Shown in pieces: positions 17,022-28,200 of a stretch of 64,000 nt of DNA; the stretch's first letter is position 1; each line of letters starts with the position of its first letter. Location of the stretch: positions 62,001 through 126,000 of the forward strand of contig AP018181.1 in the NCBI GenBank assembly GCA_002368155.1, in the 5' to 3' direction. Position numbers and translations under genes: made by a program. The notes beneath the pieces are model-generated. The model ran no database searches, was not told the DNA's origin, and worked only from the letters and a program-made list of their open reading frames with translations. The stretch comes from Nostoc carneum NIES-2107 (GTDB taxonomy: Bacteria; Cyanobacteriota; Cyanobacteriia; Cyanobacteriales; Nostocaceae).

Positions 17022-18194
17022 CTAACGGATATATTCTTTAAGAACACTGTTGCGATTTGGGTGGCGTAACTTGCGGAGTGCTTTAGCTTCAATTTGACGA
17101 ATGCGTTCGCGAGTCACGTTGAAAATTTGGCCGATTTCCTCTAAGGTTTTCATGCGGCCATCATCCAAACCGTAACGTAATCTCAGAACATCTCTTTCGC
17201 GAGGGCTAAGGCTGTCGAGGACTTTTTCTAAATCTTCACGCAGCAGATTTTTAGAAACTTGGTCTTCTGGAGTTTCGCCATCGGATTCAATAAAATCGCC
17301 TAAGCGGGAATCTTCTTCTTTCCCAATAGGTGTTTCTAAAGAAATAGGCAATTGGGCAGATTTAGCAATAAACCGTAGCTTCTCAATTGTCATTTCCATG
17401 CGAGTCGCAATTTCTTCTTCAGTTGGTTTGCGACCCATTTCTTGAGAAAGTAGCTTAGTGGTTTTCTTGATGCGTGAAATTGTTTCGTAGAGGTGAACTG
17501 GAAGACGAATAGTGCGGGATTGATCGGCAATCGCTCTGGTAATTGCTTGACGAATCCACCATGTAGCGTAGGTAGAAAACTTATAACCTTTTTCATGGTC
17601 AAATTTTTCTGCGGCGCGAATCAAGCCTAGGCTACCTTCTTGAATTAAATCTTGGAAGGATAAGCCACGATTCATGTATTTCTTGGCAATTGAAACTACA
17701 AGGCGGAGGTTAGATTGCACCATCTTATCTTTCGCCCTGCGACCAACATGCAAACGGTAGCGAAATGCTGGCAATGGTAGTTGCACAGCTTCTGCCCATT
17801 CGCTATCGCGAGGATCGCGTTCCAACTGTTCCGAAAGCCTTTCCCGTATTCTTTCTAATTCCAGTAAATCAGCAATTTTACGTGCTAATTCAATTTCTTC
17901 ATCTGCCCGCAACAGACGAATGCGACCAATTTCTTGCAAGTAAAGGCGAATAGAATCTTCGGTATAGTGCTTTTTCTTGCTTTGTGTGCGACGACGCGAT
18001 TTAGCGGCTTTTCCAGACTTTGCGTCGTCCTCATCAGACTGAGGCTCTAAAAAATCATCAATGTCGCCATCATCAGTTATCAGCAAGTCCTCTTCATCTT
18101 CTATTAAGAGTTCTTCTAACTCGAGCTCAGGCTGATTCATTATTTCTAGGTCAGGCTGATATATGCTTTCGAGTACGTTGTTAGCCTGGTTCAT
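17022..18194 (-). CDS. sigA: Principal RNA polymerase sigma factor (group 1, SigA/RpoD)
   Basis: The 390-residue protein recruits RNA polymerase to housekeeping promoters. An acidic N-terminal region (about 15-60) and basic [16 protein letters not shown] precede region 1.2 ([16 protein letters not shown]). Region 2 covers [20 protein letters not shown] and [20 protein letters not shown], region 3 follows, and region 4.2 contains the helix-turn-helix [20 protein letters not shown] (about 350-370). Length and domain order match cyanobacterial SigA. It has a long AT-rich upstream region (18195-19765), as expected for a highly regulated gene, and shares the convergent terminator with hli. Confidence 0.97.
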   Translation of the reverse strand: MNQANNVLESIYQPDLEIMNQPELELEELLIEDEEDLLITDDGDIDDFLEPQSDEDDAKSGKAAKSRRRTQSKKKHYTEDSIRLYLQEIGRIRLLRADEEIELARKIADLLELERIRERLSEQLERDPRDSEWAEAVQLPLPAFRYRLHVGRRAKDKMVQSNLRLVVSIAKKYMNRGLSFQDLIQEGSLGLIRAAEKFDHEKGYKFSTYATWWIRQAITRAIADQSRTIRLPVHLYETISRIKKTTKLLSQEMGRKPTEEEIATRMEMTIEKLRFIAKSAQLPISLETPIGKEEDSRLGDFIESDGETPEDQVSKNLLREDLEKVLDSLSPRERDVLRLRYGLDDGRMKTLEEIGQIFNVTRERIRQIEAKALRKLRHPNRNSVLKEYIR

Positions 18195-19765
18195 GCCGCG
18201 TTCCTCATGCTCCTTGCAGAATCAATTACTCAAGATGTGTGTATTGCTCTTTTATTAAGATATTAAGAGCTATTTGCCACCGAAAATATTTTTTTGGCCA
18301 GGTTGCCTGAGATATTTTCGGAAATTTTAGATCTCCTATTGGAGAGTTTATTACTAAGTGTGGAAATCGCTGTTGTAGCTAACTTACTCACACAAGTAAA
18401 GGCTATGCGTAATTATTAGCGCATATTACCTTTAACTAACTTGTCTAAAAAAAGACATGTCTTGATAAAAAAATTTACCACTACAGTTAAATAAACATAA
18501 CTGTTGATAGATTTTTTCCGTAAAGACTGTTCCGATTGTAGCCTGTTTCACAGAAATTGCACTCTTTTTGTGTGTTAATCTTGTAGTCCTTAAGGCAGGT
18601 AAAGCCACTATTATCAAAAAGAACTTCCAAACGGTAGTCATGCCCTTAAATCTTTTTTGAAACTTTTTCCAATTGCAGTGGCATTGTCATTCGATGAAGA
18701 CTTAAGTATCCCTGCCCATGCACGATTCCAAGTAGAATGCACAACATTTATTACTTAGAAACAGCGCATTTCATATTAACTCAAGCGAGTAGCTTTAGCG
18801 CACGTATTTTTACATTTCCTTCATAAAGCAGTAAATCCGTGAAGCTAAGGCGGAAATTCCCGCTAGGTAGATACAGCTAATATGCTGGTGTTTGTCTGTA
18901 GGGAATCTTTATTTTGTGTGCTAATTACCTAAACTGAGGAGTTAGGGTAATGGTAAAACCAGCCTGATGCTTCAAATGAAATTGAAATAAAGTTGGTCTT
19001 ATTCACACGTTAGCGCACTACGAAGATTTCAGCCCTATGAAACTTGACAAACTTTTCCTATTGTATACAACGATATTTTAATCAATTCATAAAGGATTTG
19101 ACATTACTGATGAACATTAATTTTCCTACTGAAGCTAAATAGTTTAAAGAAGGGGTTATACACCTACTTGGAAAACTGCTTAAGTAAAATATTTGTAATT
19201 TTTAATACTCATTACTACAGTAATTTAGAAGTTCTCTTGTTAACCAGGAATATTGCAGCTGCTGAACAAATCCCTTCGCGGATATGAAATAGCGCTTTGC
19301 TATTCAAGGATAGCAAATACATTTCTGAGTGGGGCAAAATTTACTGATACTCAATAAAGCAAGACCTTTGTACCTTCCGTTGTTGAAATATTGATGAAGT
19401 TAACAAACTTATCCATGCTTAACTACTGAGAATAAAAGATATAGCTTGACAAACAAAACTTTCCATGTAATGTGAAGTTTCCGTGAATTTTATTATTTTT
19501 GTGATTAAAGTTTATGTATTTTATCAACTATTCTCATCATTAACTATATAGCTTTTGGATGCGTGCTATACGGAAAAAAGCTGAGAGTAACTATAAAGGC
19601 GCGATCAACGCGCCTGGCAATGTGGTTTATTAACCTATAGGACTTGAAAAAGTGCAATAAGTTAATAAACAAACAAAATTGCACTTGATTTTTCCGGTTT
19701 GGTACTCAAGAGTTCAAATTTCTGGCAACTTTAACTCTTGAATAGCTGATTCACGTCACAACTTA
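18195..19765. other. 1.57-kb region without a recognisable gene
   Basis: I see no convincing coding frame here. Features present are hairpin AGGCGCG-ATCAA-CGCGCCT (19597-19615), inverted repeat GTTTATTAAC / GTTAATAAAC (19625-19670), and TCAAGAGTT / AACTCTTGA (19706-19741). The last lies just past the gyrB stop codon and could form a 3' stem-loop on its transcript. The part next to sigA probably holds its promoters, but I cannot place them with confidence. Confidence 0.6.
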
Positions 19766-21995
<2,230 letters not shown>

Positions 21996-22892
21996 ATGAC
22001 TAAATTAGTTGTAATTTGTGGAGCGACGGCGACGGGGAAGTCGGGTTTGGGTTTGGCTTTAGCTATGCACTTAGAGACTGTGATTCTCAGTGCTGATTCT
22101 CGCCAAGTGTACCGCGAGTTTAATATTGGCACAGCTAAAGCGACATTAGCGGAACAAAAAATGGTGCAGCACTATTTAATAGATATCTGCGCGCCAACAA
22201 ACACGATGACGGTAGCAGATTACCAAGAACAAGCACAAGATTTAATTACTGCTGTTGCTAATTCTCCCTTATTAATGATTGGAGGGACTGGTTTATACAT
22301 ACGTTCCATTGTTCAAGGCATGAAAATTCCGCGAGTGGCTCCGCAATTAGAACTGCGATCGCAACTCACAGAACTTGGTCAAAATCAACTTTACGCTATG
22401 TTGCAACAAGTTGATCCGGTTGCTGCTCAAAAAATTCATCCCCATGACCCTGTACGGACTTTAAGGGCTTTAGAAGTATATTATGTGACGGGAATCCCTA
22501 TTTCTGACCTACAAGGGGAGAATCCGCCAAATTACCCGATTTTACAAATTGGCTTAGATTGCGCTACTGACGCGTTACGCCTACGCATTCACCAGCGTAC
22601 TGAGCAGATGATCAAAGAGGGATTAGTGGCTGAGGTCGATTATCTTTGCCAGAAATATGGTGCTGATTTACCTTTATTAAACACTTTAGGGTATCAAGAA
22701 ATTAAGCAATATTTAGCTGGGGAAATTTCTTTAGAGGAAGCTAAGGAATTAATAGTTTTACATACGCGGCAATTTGCCAAGCGACAACGGACTTGGTTTC
22801 GAGCCTATCCCCAAATTGAATGGTTTGATGCCAATGATGCTGATTTATTCGCTAAAGTTTTGCGGCGTGTGGAGGAGTTTATGGACAAATGA
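21996..22892 (+). CDS. miaA: tRNA dimethylallyltransferase
   Basis: MiaA (298 aa) transfers the dimethylallyl group to N6 of A37 in tRNAs that read UNN codons, in the cytoplasm. Visible signatures are P-loop VVICGATATGKSGLGLA (residues 5-21), ILSADSRQVYREFNIGTAK, HYLIDICAP, MIGGTGLYIRSIVQGM, and HDPVRTLRALEVYYVTG. The C-terminal tRNA-binding part has LNTLGYQEIKQYLAGEISLEEA and TRQFAKRQRTWFRAYP. The length is normal. The initiator is ATG 21996, immediately after a heptamer repeat, and the upstream sequence gives no strong RBS. Confidence 0.95.
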   Translation: MTKLVVICGATATGKSGLGLALAMHLETVILSADSRQVYREFNIGTAKATLAEQKMVQHYLIDICAPTNTMTVADYQEQAQDLITAVANSPLLMIGGTGLYIRSIVQGMKIPRVAPQLELRSQLTELGQNQLYAMLQQVDPVAAQKIHPHDPVRTLRALEVYYVTGIPISDLQGENPPNYPILQIGLDCATDALRLRIHQRTEQMIKEGLVAEVDYLCQKYGADLPLLNTLGYQEIKQYLAGEISLEEAKELIVLHTRQFAKRQRTWFRAYPQIEWFDANDADLFAKVLRRVEEFMDK

Positions 22893-22902
22893 AAAAGGAA
22901 TT

Positions 22903-22965
22903 ACTAATTCGTAATTCGTAGTTCGTAATTCGTAATTTGTAATTCGTAGTTCGTAATTCGTAATT
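22903..22965. repeat. Heptamer array TTCGTAA/TTCGTAG
   Basis: About nine 7-base units of the TTCGTAA type follow miaA, in the short gap before the convergent cyclase gene. Confidence 0.88.
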
Positions 22966-23024
22966 AAAAATTTCTTAATTGCAGGGCATAACAAAGTCAT
23001 TGATTAAGCAAAAAATAAATTTAT

Positions 23025-24887
23025 TCATGATTGTGCTGCTCCTTTCAGAGATTGGTATATAGCGTCTAATCTAGCTTGGATAGCAGGCGGTTTAGCAGTG
23101 AAATGAATATAAAAACTGCCATTTTCTACTGGTTTATCAAACACCTTGGCATATATATCTTCTTGAAGTTCTGGCGGGATGTTTGGTACTAATAATTTGA
23201 GTTTGATGTTAGTCTGTGCTGGTGGTAGAGAAACTTCTGCTGCATTTTCTATGCGAATTTTAGCGCCCTTAGCTGAGAGTTCAACTATACTTCCTTGATA
23301 TATAGTTGTGCTAATATGCTTTTCTTCTAACAACGCATATTGTATAGGGATGATGCCTGAGAGTGGTAAAAATTCCTCTGCTTCTATAGATAGAAAAAGA
23401 TTGTAATCTCCGCTAATTCCATAAACTTGGTGTACAGTAATTGGCTGTTTTACTCCTTTTGGCTGTACTTGTCTATTTCCACTTAATTGCACAATTGATC
23501 CAGCAGCTTTTAATGTCTCATCAGATATTAAAACTTCACCTCCTGTTGTGTAAGATTCAATGCGATAAGTAAGGTTTACCTGACTACCCACGACACCATA
23601 TTTAGTGCGTTTTTGTGAGCCGATATTACCTAAAATAACCAGTCCAGTATTAATCCCAATTCCCATGTCTAATTGAGGAAAACCTAAATTTTGCAGCCTT
23701 TCATTGACAGCACTCATTGCTAATTGCATGGCACAAGCACAAGCTACCGCCTTAGCAGCATCATCTTCTTTGGGCATAGGCGCGCCAAATAGCACTAAAA
23801 TGCCATCACCCATGAATTCATTAATAGTGCCTTGGTATTGGGTAATGACATCAGCCATGTATTCTAAATAGATGTTAAGGATTGTGATGACTTCTTCTGG
23901 TTGCGATCGCTCTGAGATGGCGGTGAATCCTCTTAAATCAGAAGTCAGGATTGTAATTCTCCGCCTCTCACCCCCAAGTTTCAATCCTTCGGGACTATCT
24001 AACAAGTTAGCGACAATTTCATCACTCAGATAACGGCCAAACACTTGGCGAATTAGGGAATTTCTTTTTTCTAAATCTGTATTGGCTTGAGCTAAATCAG
24101 CCGTGCGTTCTGTGACACGCACTTCTAATTCTCTAGTTGTTTGACGCAACCTACTAATAACCAAGGTTAACCCAGCTAGCCCCAGTACAGATAATCCTCC
24201 CAACATCACAAATGTTGTTTGCAAACTTTTATTAGTTTTTTCTGTAAAACTGTCTAGAGATTGAGTAATCGCCAAAACTCCCCGCACGTCTCCTACTTGC
24301 CAATCGCGTTTTGGACTATTAGGATCACTGTCGTGACAAGCGACGCAGCTAGCCTCCATACGTACAGATTGCCCATATCGCCATAAGCTACGACCATCTT
24401 GTTTCTCCAGACGAGAAAAATTGTTCTCTTCAGGATGTTGTCTTAAGTAGGTAAGTGCTTGTTTCTCAAAATCATCTCTGGGCCCACCTTCAGCTTTTCG
24501 CCAGGGATAGGGGTAATCACTGTATAACCGGACTGCCATCCCCGCTTTTTGTTCGCTGATGTTTTTTCCGAGTTCAATGGCGTAAGTTGCAGGTGGGGGA
24601 ATTGCACCTTCTTTGATCAGGTAGTTGTGGATGACGCTAATTCCCTTAACTTTTCTGGCGCGATCGGCACCTGCACTACTATAAAGGTTCCAAGCATCAA
24701 TTATTGATTTTGCTTGCAATTCGGCATTCATCAGTGCTTGGGATTTTATGAGGCTAGTCGAAAGACTAGACATATTTGCTAAAGCTACACCCACTCCAAT
24801 GGAGAATAAGAGCAGAAGAATCAAAACAGTTTGTTTAAAAAGCAGGTTGAGGAAAAAGCGCCATACGCGAGAAATAAACGTATTCAT
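23025..24887 (-). CDS. Membrane class III nucleotide cyclase with DUF3365 (Tll0287-type) sensor and C-terminal PilZ-like domain
   Basis: The 620-residue protein begins with a transmembrane helix (about 18-38). An extracytoplasmic DUF3365 domain follows (about 45-215) with CVACHD at 181-186, a CxxCH heme c attachment motif. A second TM helix (225-247), a coiled coil and the cyclase catalytic domain (about 305-450) come next. Metal-binding Asp317 (TSDLRGF) and Asp361 (FMGDGILVLFG) are present, as are transition-state N438 and R442. The substrate-selecting positions are Glu357 and Ser435, not the Lys/Asp of typical adenylate cyclases. The C-terminal 110 residues look PilZ-like. The large protein next door has a nearly identical cyclase-tail module. 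The product (cAMP or cGMP) cannot be decided from the sequence. Confidence 0.9.
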   Translation of the reverse strand: MNTFISRVWRFFLNLLFKQTVLILLLLFSIGVGVALANMSSLSTSLIKSQALMNAELQAKSIIDAWNLYSSAGADRARKVKGISVIHNYLIKEGAIPPPATYAIELGKNISEQKAGMAVRLYSDYPYPWRKAEGGPRDDFEKQALTYLRQHPEENNFSRLEKQDGRSLWRYGQSVRMEASCVACHDSDPNSPKRDWQVGDVRGVLAITQSLDSFTEKTNKSLQTTFVMLGGLSVLGLAGLTLVISRLRQTTRELEVRVTERTADLAQANTDLEKRNSLIRQVFGRYLSDEIVANLLDSPEGLKLGGERRRITILTSDLRGFTAISERSQPEEVITILNIYLEYMADVITQYQGTINEFMGDGILVLFGAPMPKEDDAAKAVACACAMQLAMSAVNERLQNLGFPQLDMGIGINTGLVILGNIGSQKRTKYGVVGSQVNLTYRIESYTTGGEVLISDETLKAAGSIVQLSGNRQVQPKGVKQPITVHQVYGISGDYNLFLSIEAEEFLPLSGIIPIQYALLEEKHISTTIYQGSIVELSAKGAKIRIENAAEVSLPPAQTNIKLKLLVPNIPPELQEDIYAKVFDKPVENGSFYIHFTAKPPAIQARLDAIYQSLKGAAQS

Positions 24888-24973
24888 CGCTAAATTTGAG
24901 TACTATTTATTACTTTATTTTTTCACAAACTATTAATATATCTCAAGAAACATTGTAGATAAGTTATATGTAA

Positions 24974-25104
24974 CAGGACTTACGCAACTGGTACACACAT
25001 CTTCTGATTTAAGAGTCAAGCGTCAAGAGTCAAGGGTCAAAAATTCAGGTCTTTTGGACTTTTGACAGCCTAAACGAAAAAAATGTGACACTCGCGTAAG
25101 TCCT
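24974..25104. mobile_element. Small non-autonomous element (MITE) with target duplication
   Basis: A 131-bp element has perfect 11-bp inverted ends, AGGACTTACGC / GCGTAAGTCCT. It is flanked by the direct repeat ATGTAA (24968-24973 and 25105-25110). The interior contains GTCAAG heptamer-like units and no open frame. It explains most of the 356-bp gap between the two cyclase genes. Confidence 0.75.
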
Positions 25105-25243
25105 ATGTAATTTATCTACATTTACTTGCTAAAACTGCTAACTGTTGTATTTGTATTTTTTTCTGGCAAGATCTACGAATGTGAAGTTTTCTATTCTTTG
25201 ATAAATATCTGCAACGCTGATTATTGCAAGTGTTATTTATAGT

Positions 25244-28200
25244 TTAGTTAACCGAGCTAGGAAACAAGCATATTTTTTGACTTAATTTCGCCCAAAGCAA
25301 AATCTCCAAAGCTAGAGATTTTCGAGAAAAATGAAGATAAAAACTCCGGGAATCTGCTAAATTTTCCGATACTTTAGCATATATATCTTCTTGCAGTTCT
25401 GCTGGAATATTCGATACTAACAAGTTGAGTTTAATGTTTGTTTGTGCAGGTGGTAAACAACCCTCAGATACATGATCACAGTAGACTTTAGCTCCCTTTT
25501 CTGAAATTTGGGTTACACTTCCCTGAAACATCGTTTCATTAATATGCTTTTCCTCAATCATGGCGTACTGGATGGGGATGATTTCAGTCAGAGTGAAGAA
25601 TATTTCTTCTTCTCTGGGTAGAAAAAGGTTGTATGGTTTGCCAATACCGTCAACACAGTAAATATTAATTAGTTGTTTCACTCCTTTAGGATGTACTTGC
25701 TTTTGCCCGTTGATTCTGACAATAGAGCCAACTTCTTGTAATGTTTGTTCTGAAATCAGAATCTCACCCCCTAGACTGTAAGATTCAATCCGGTAAGCTA
25801 GATTTACTTGACTGCCGACAATACCATACTTAGTACGTTTCTCTGAGCCAATATTTCCCAAAATTACCAAACCTGTATTGATACCAATACCCATGTCTAG
25901 TTGAGGGAAATTTAAATACTTCAACTTTTCATTCACAGCATCCATCGCCAACTGCATAGCACAAGCACAAGCTACTGCTCTTAGCGCGTCATCTTCTCTA
26001 GGCGTAGGAGCACCAAATAGCACCAAAATTCCATCACCCATGAACTCATTAATGCTTCCCTGATACTTGGTAATGACATCTGCCATGTATTCAAAATAGA
26101 TGTTGAGGATACTAATGACTTCTTCTGGTTGCGATCGCTCTGAGATGGCTGTAAATCCTCTTAAATCAGAAGTCAGGATCGTCATTTTTCTTCTATCGCC
26201 GCCAAGTTTCAATCTTTCTGGGCTTTCTAGCAAATTGGCGACAATATCATCACTTAAATAACGTCCAAACACTTGACGAATCAGTAAATTCCGTTTTTCT
26301 AAGTCCATATTGGCTTGAGCCAGTTGGGTAGTGCGTTCCTGTACTTTTTGTTCTAGAGTTTGGTAGAGTAGTGCATTTTCAATGGAAATAGCGGCTTGAG
26401 AAGATAAAATTTTTAAAACTTCCAGGTGATTTTCCGTAAATGCACCTGTGGTTAAGTGATTTTCCAAATACAACACACCCATAAGTTTGGCTTGATTCAG
26501 GATGGGAGTACAAAGAACTGATTGGGGTTGATTTTCTTTAATAAAAATATCTTTAATAAATAGACCTTCACAAGTAGCATTGCTAAGGACAACATCCGAC
26601 TGGGTTCTAGCTACATAATTGACGATGACTGTTGGTAGCACATCGCTGTGATTCACTGGCAATGATTGCAGAACTTTGACAGTATCGCTACCCACTTCTT
26701 TGACAGCTTTGATCCACAGTTCACCGTTTTGGCAGAGGATTAAAACACCTTTAGTTGCTCCCGCATTTTCAATGACGATCGCCATCAATTTCGCTAGTAA
26801 ATTCTCCAAGACAATTTCACCTGCGATCGCTTGGGAAGCTTTGATTACAGTTGCCAAGTCTAGCGCTTCAGCAACACCAGTATCACTGCTAGAAGAAGTT
26901 GAGGAAGTTGTCAGGCGATTGAGGGTTTGACTGATGCTGGTACGTGCTTTTTCAAAACTACTAGATTGCCATATCAGCAGCTGGGGATAGGTCTGTTCTA
27001 GCTGTCTAACTTTGGCGATCGCTCCCCATCGCTGATAACAATAATGGGCATCCACCATGTAAACCTGAGCAATTTTGGTCATGCCTTTTGTTAAATAAAA
27101 CTTGGCTGCTAGTTCATTTGCTAAAGCTTCTTCTTGTAAATATTCATGTTCTCTAGACAATTCTATGGCGCGATTATAGTTATCTATTGCCTGAATATCT
27201 TCACCCAGAACTCGATGCCTTTCTGCTGCCACTAAATGATACTTGTGTAAGAAATTCATCGGTGCATGGTATGCCCAGATTTGCATTTTTTGTTGGTTAG
27301 TATGTACTTTATCTAATATCTGGATTTTTTCATCGCTTTCAGCCTCTGCATATATAGCTAGTTGGTATAAAGACTCATAAAAATTAAATATAGCTCCGAG
27401 AATAAATGCACATCCACTATCCAGGTATGTTTCTGCTAGCACAGCATATTTATTTACTAGCGGAAAATCTTGCAGTAAGTAACTAACTATCAGTCTGTTA
27501 ATTGCCAAAACAAAAATTGTGTTACATAGATTAGCTTCTAGCAGAAATTTTAAGAGTTTTTCATCATTAAAATCCCCACAATTACAACCAACTGTGGGTT
27601 CAAATCTGTCCAGTAATTTCAAAATAGAGCGACGAATTATTTCATTCTTACAAAGTACTGATTCCTGTTTTAATTCCAGCATTAAATGGCTGTATTTTGA
27701 CATATCCTGTTCAGTTTCTACCAATGGATACCCTGCGAGATAAGAATGGCAACCATAATGTAAAGCCGCTCGGGCAGCATATTCAAAATCTGCCATTTCT
27801 ATACCGATTTGATAACTACTAAGTAAGGGTTTTAGTGTTTCTTTAACATGGAATTTCCACGGCATAATAAAGATATTAAAGGCAAAAAAAGTCTTAGCTT
27901 GAAATTCTTTAGCATCGAATTTGTCTAAAATCTTTAATGCCAATTGACCAAACTCATAACCTGTATCAATATCATCCACAATCCCAGACAAAAATAAGCC
28001 ATACCAAGCATAAGATGAAGCAGCAACTGCAGAATTACCATACTGAACTAACAGTTTTACTTGTTGCAGAGTCATCAATTGAAAAATGATCGGCGCTGTA
28101 TTGTAAGCACTAATAGTCACATTTGACATTAGCCGGAGAGCGGCTATTTGATAGGGATCTGTCATTTCTGGTAGGTCAAGTAAATCCAGAGGTTCTTTAC

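Noticed and set aside
18432-18641. Minus-strand 69-codon frame between sigA and gyrB
   Set aside because: No RBS and no family resemblance, in an AT-rich regulatory region. Probably chance.
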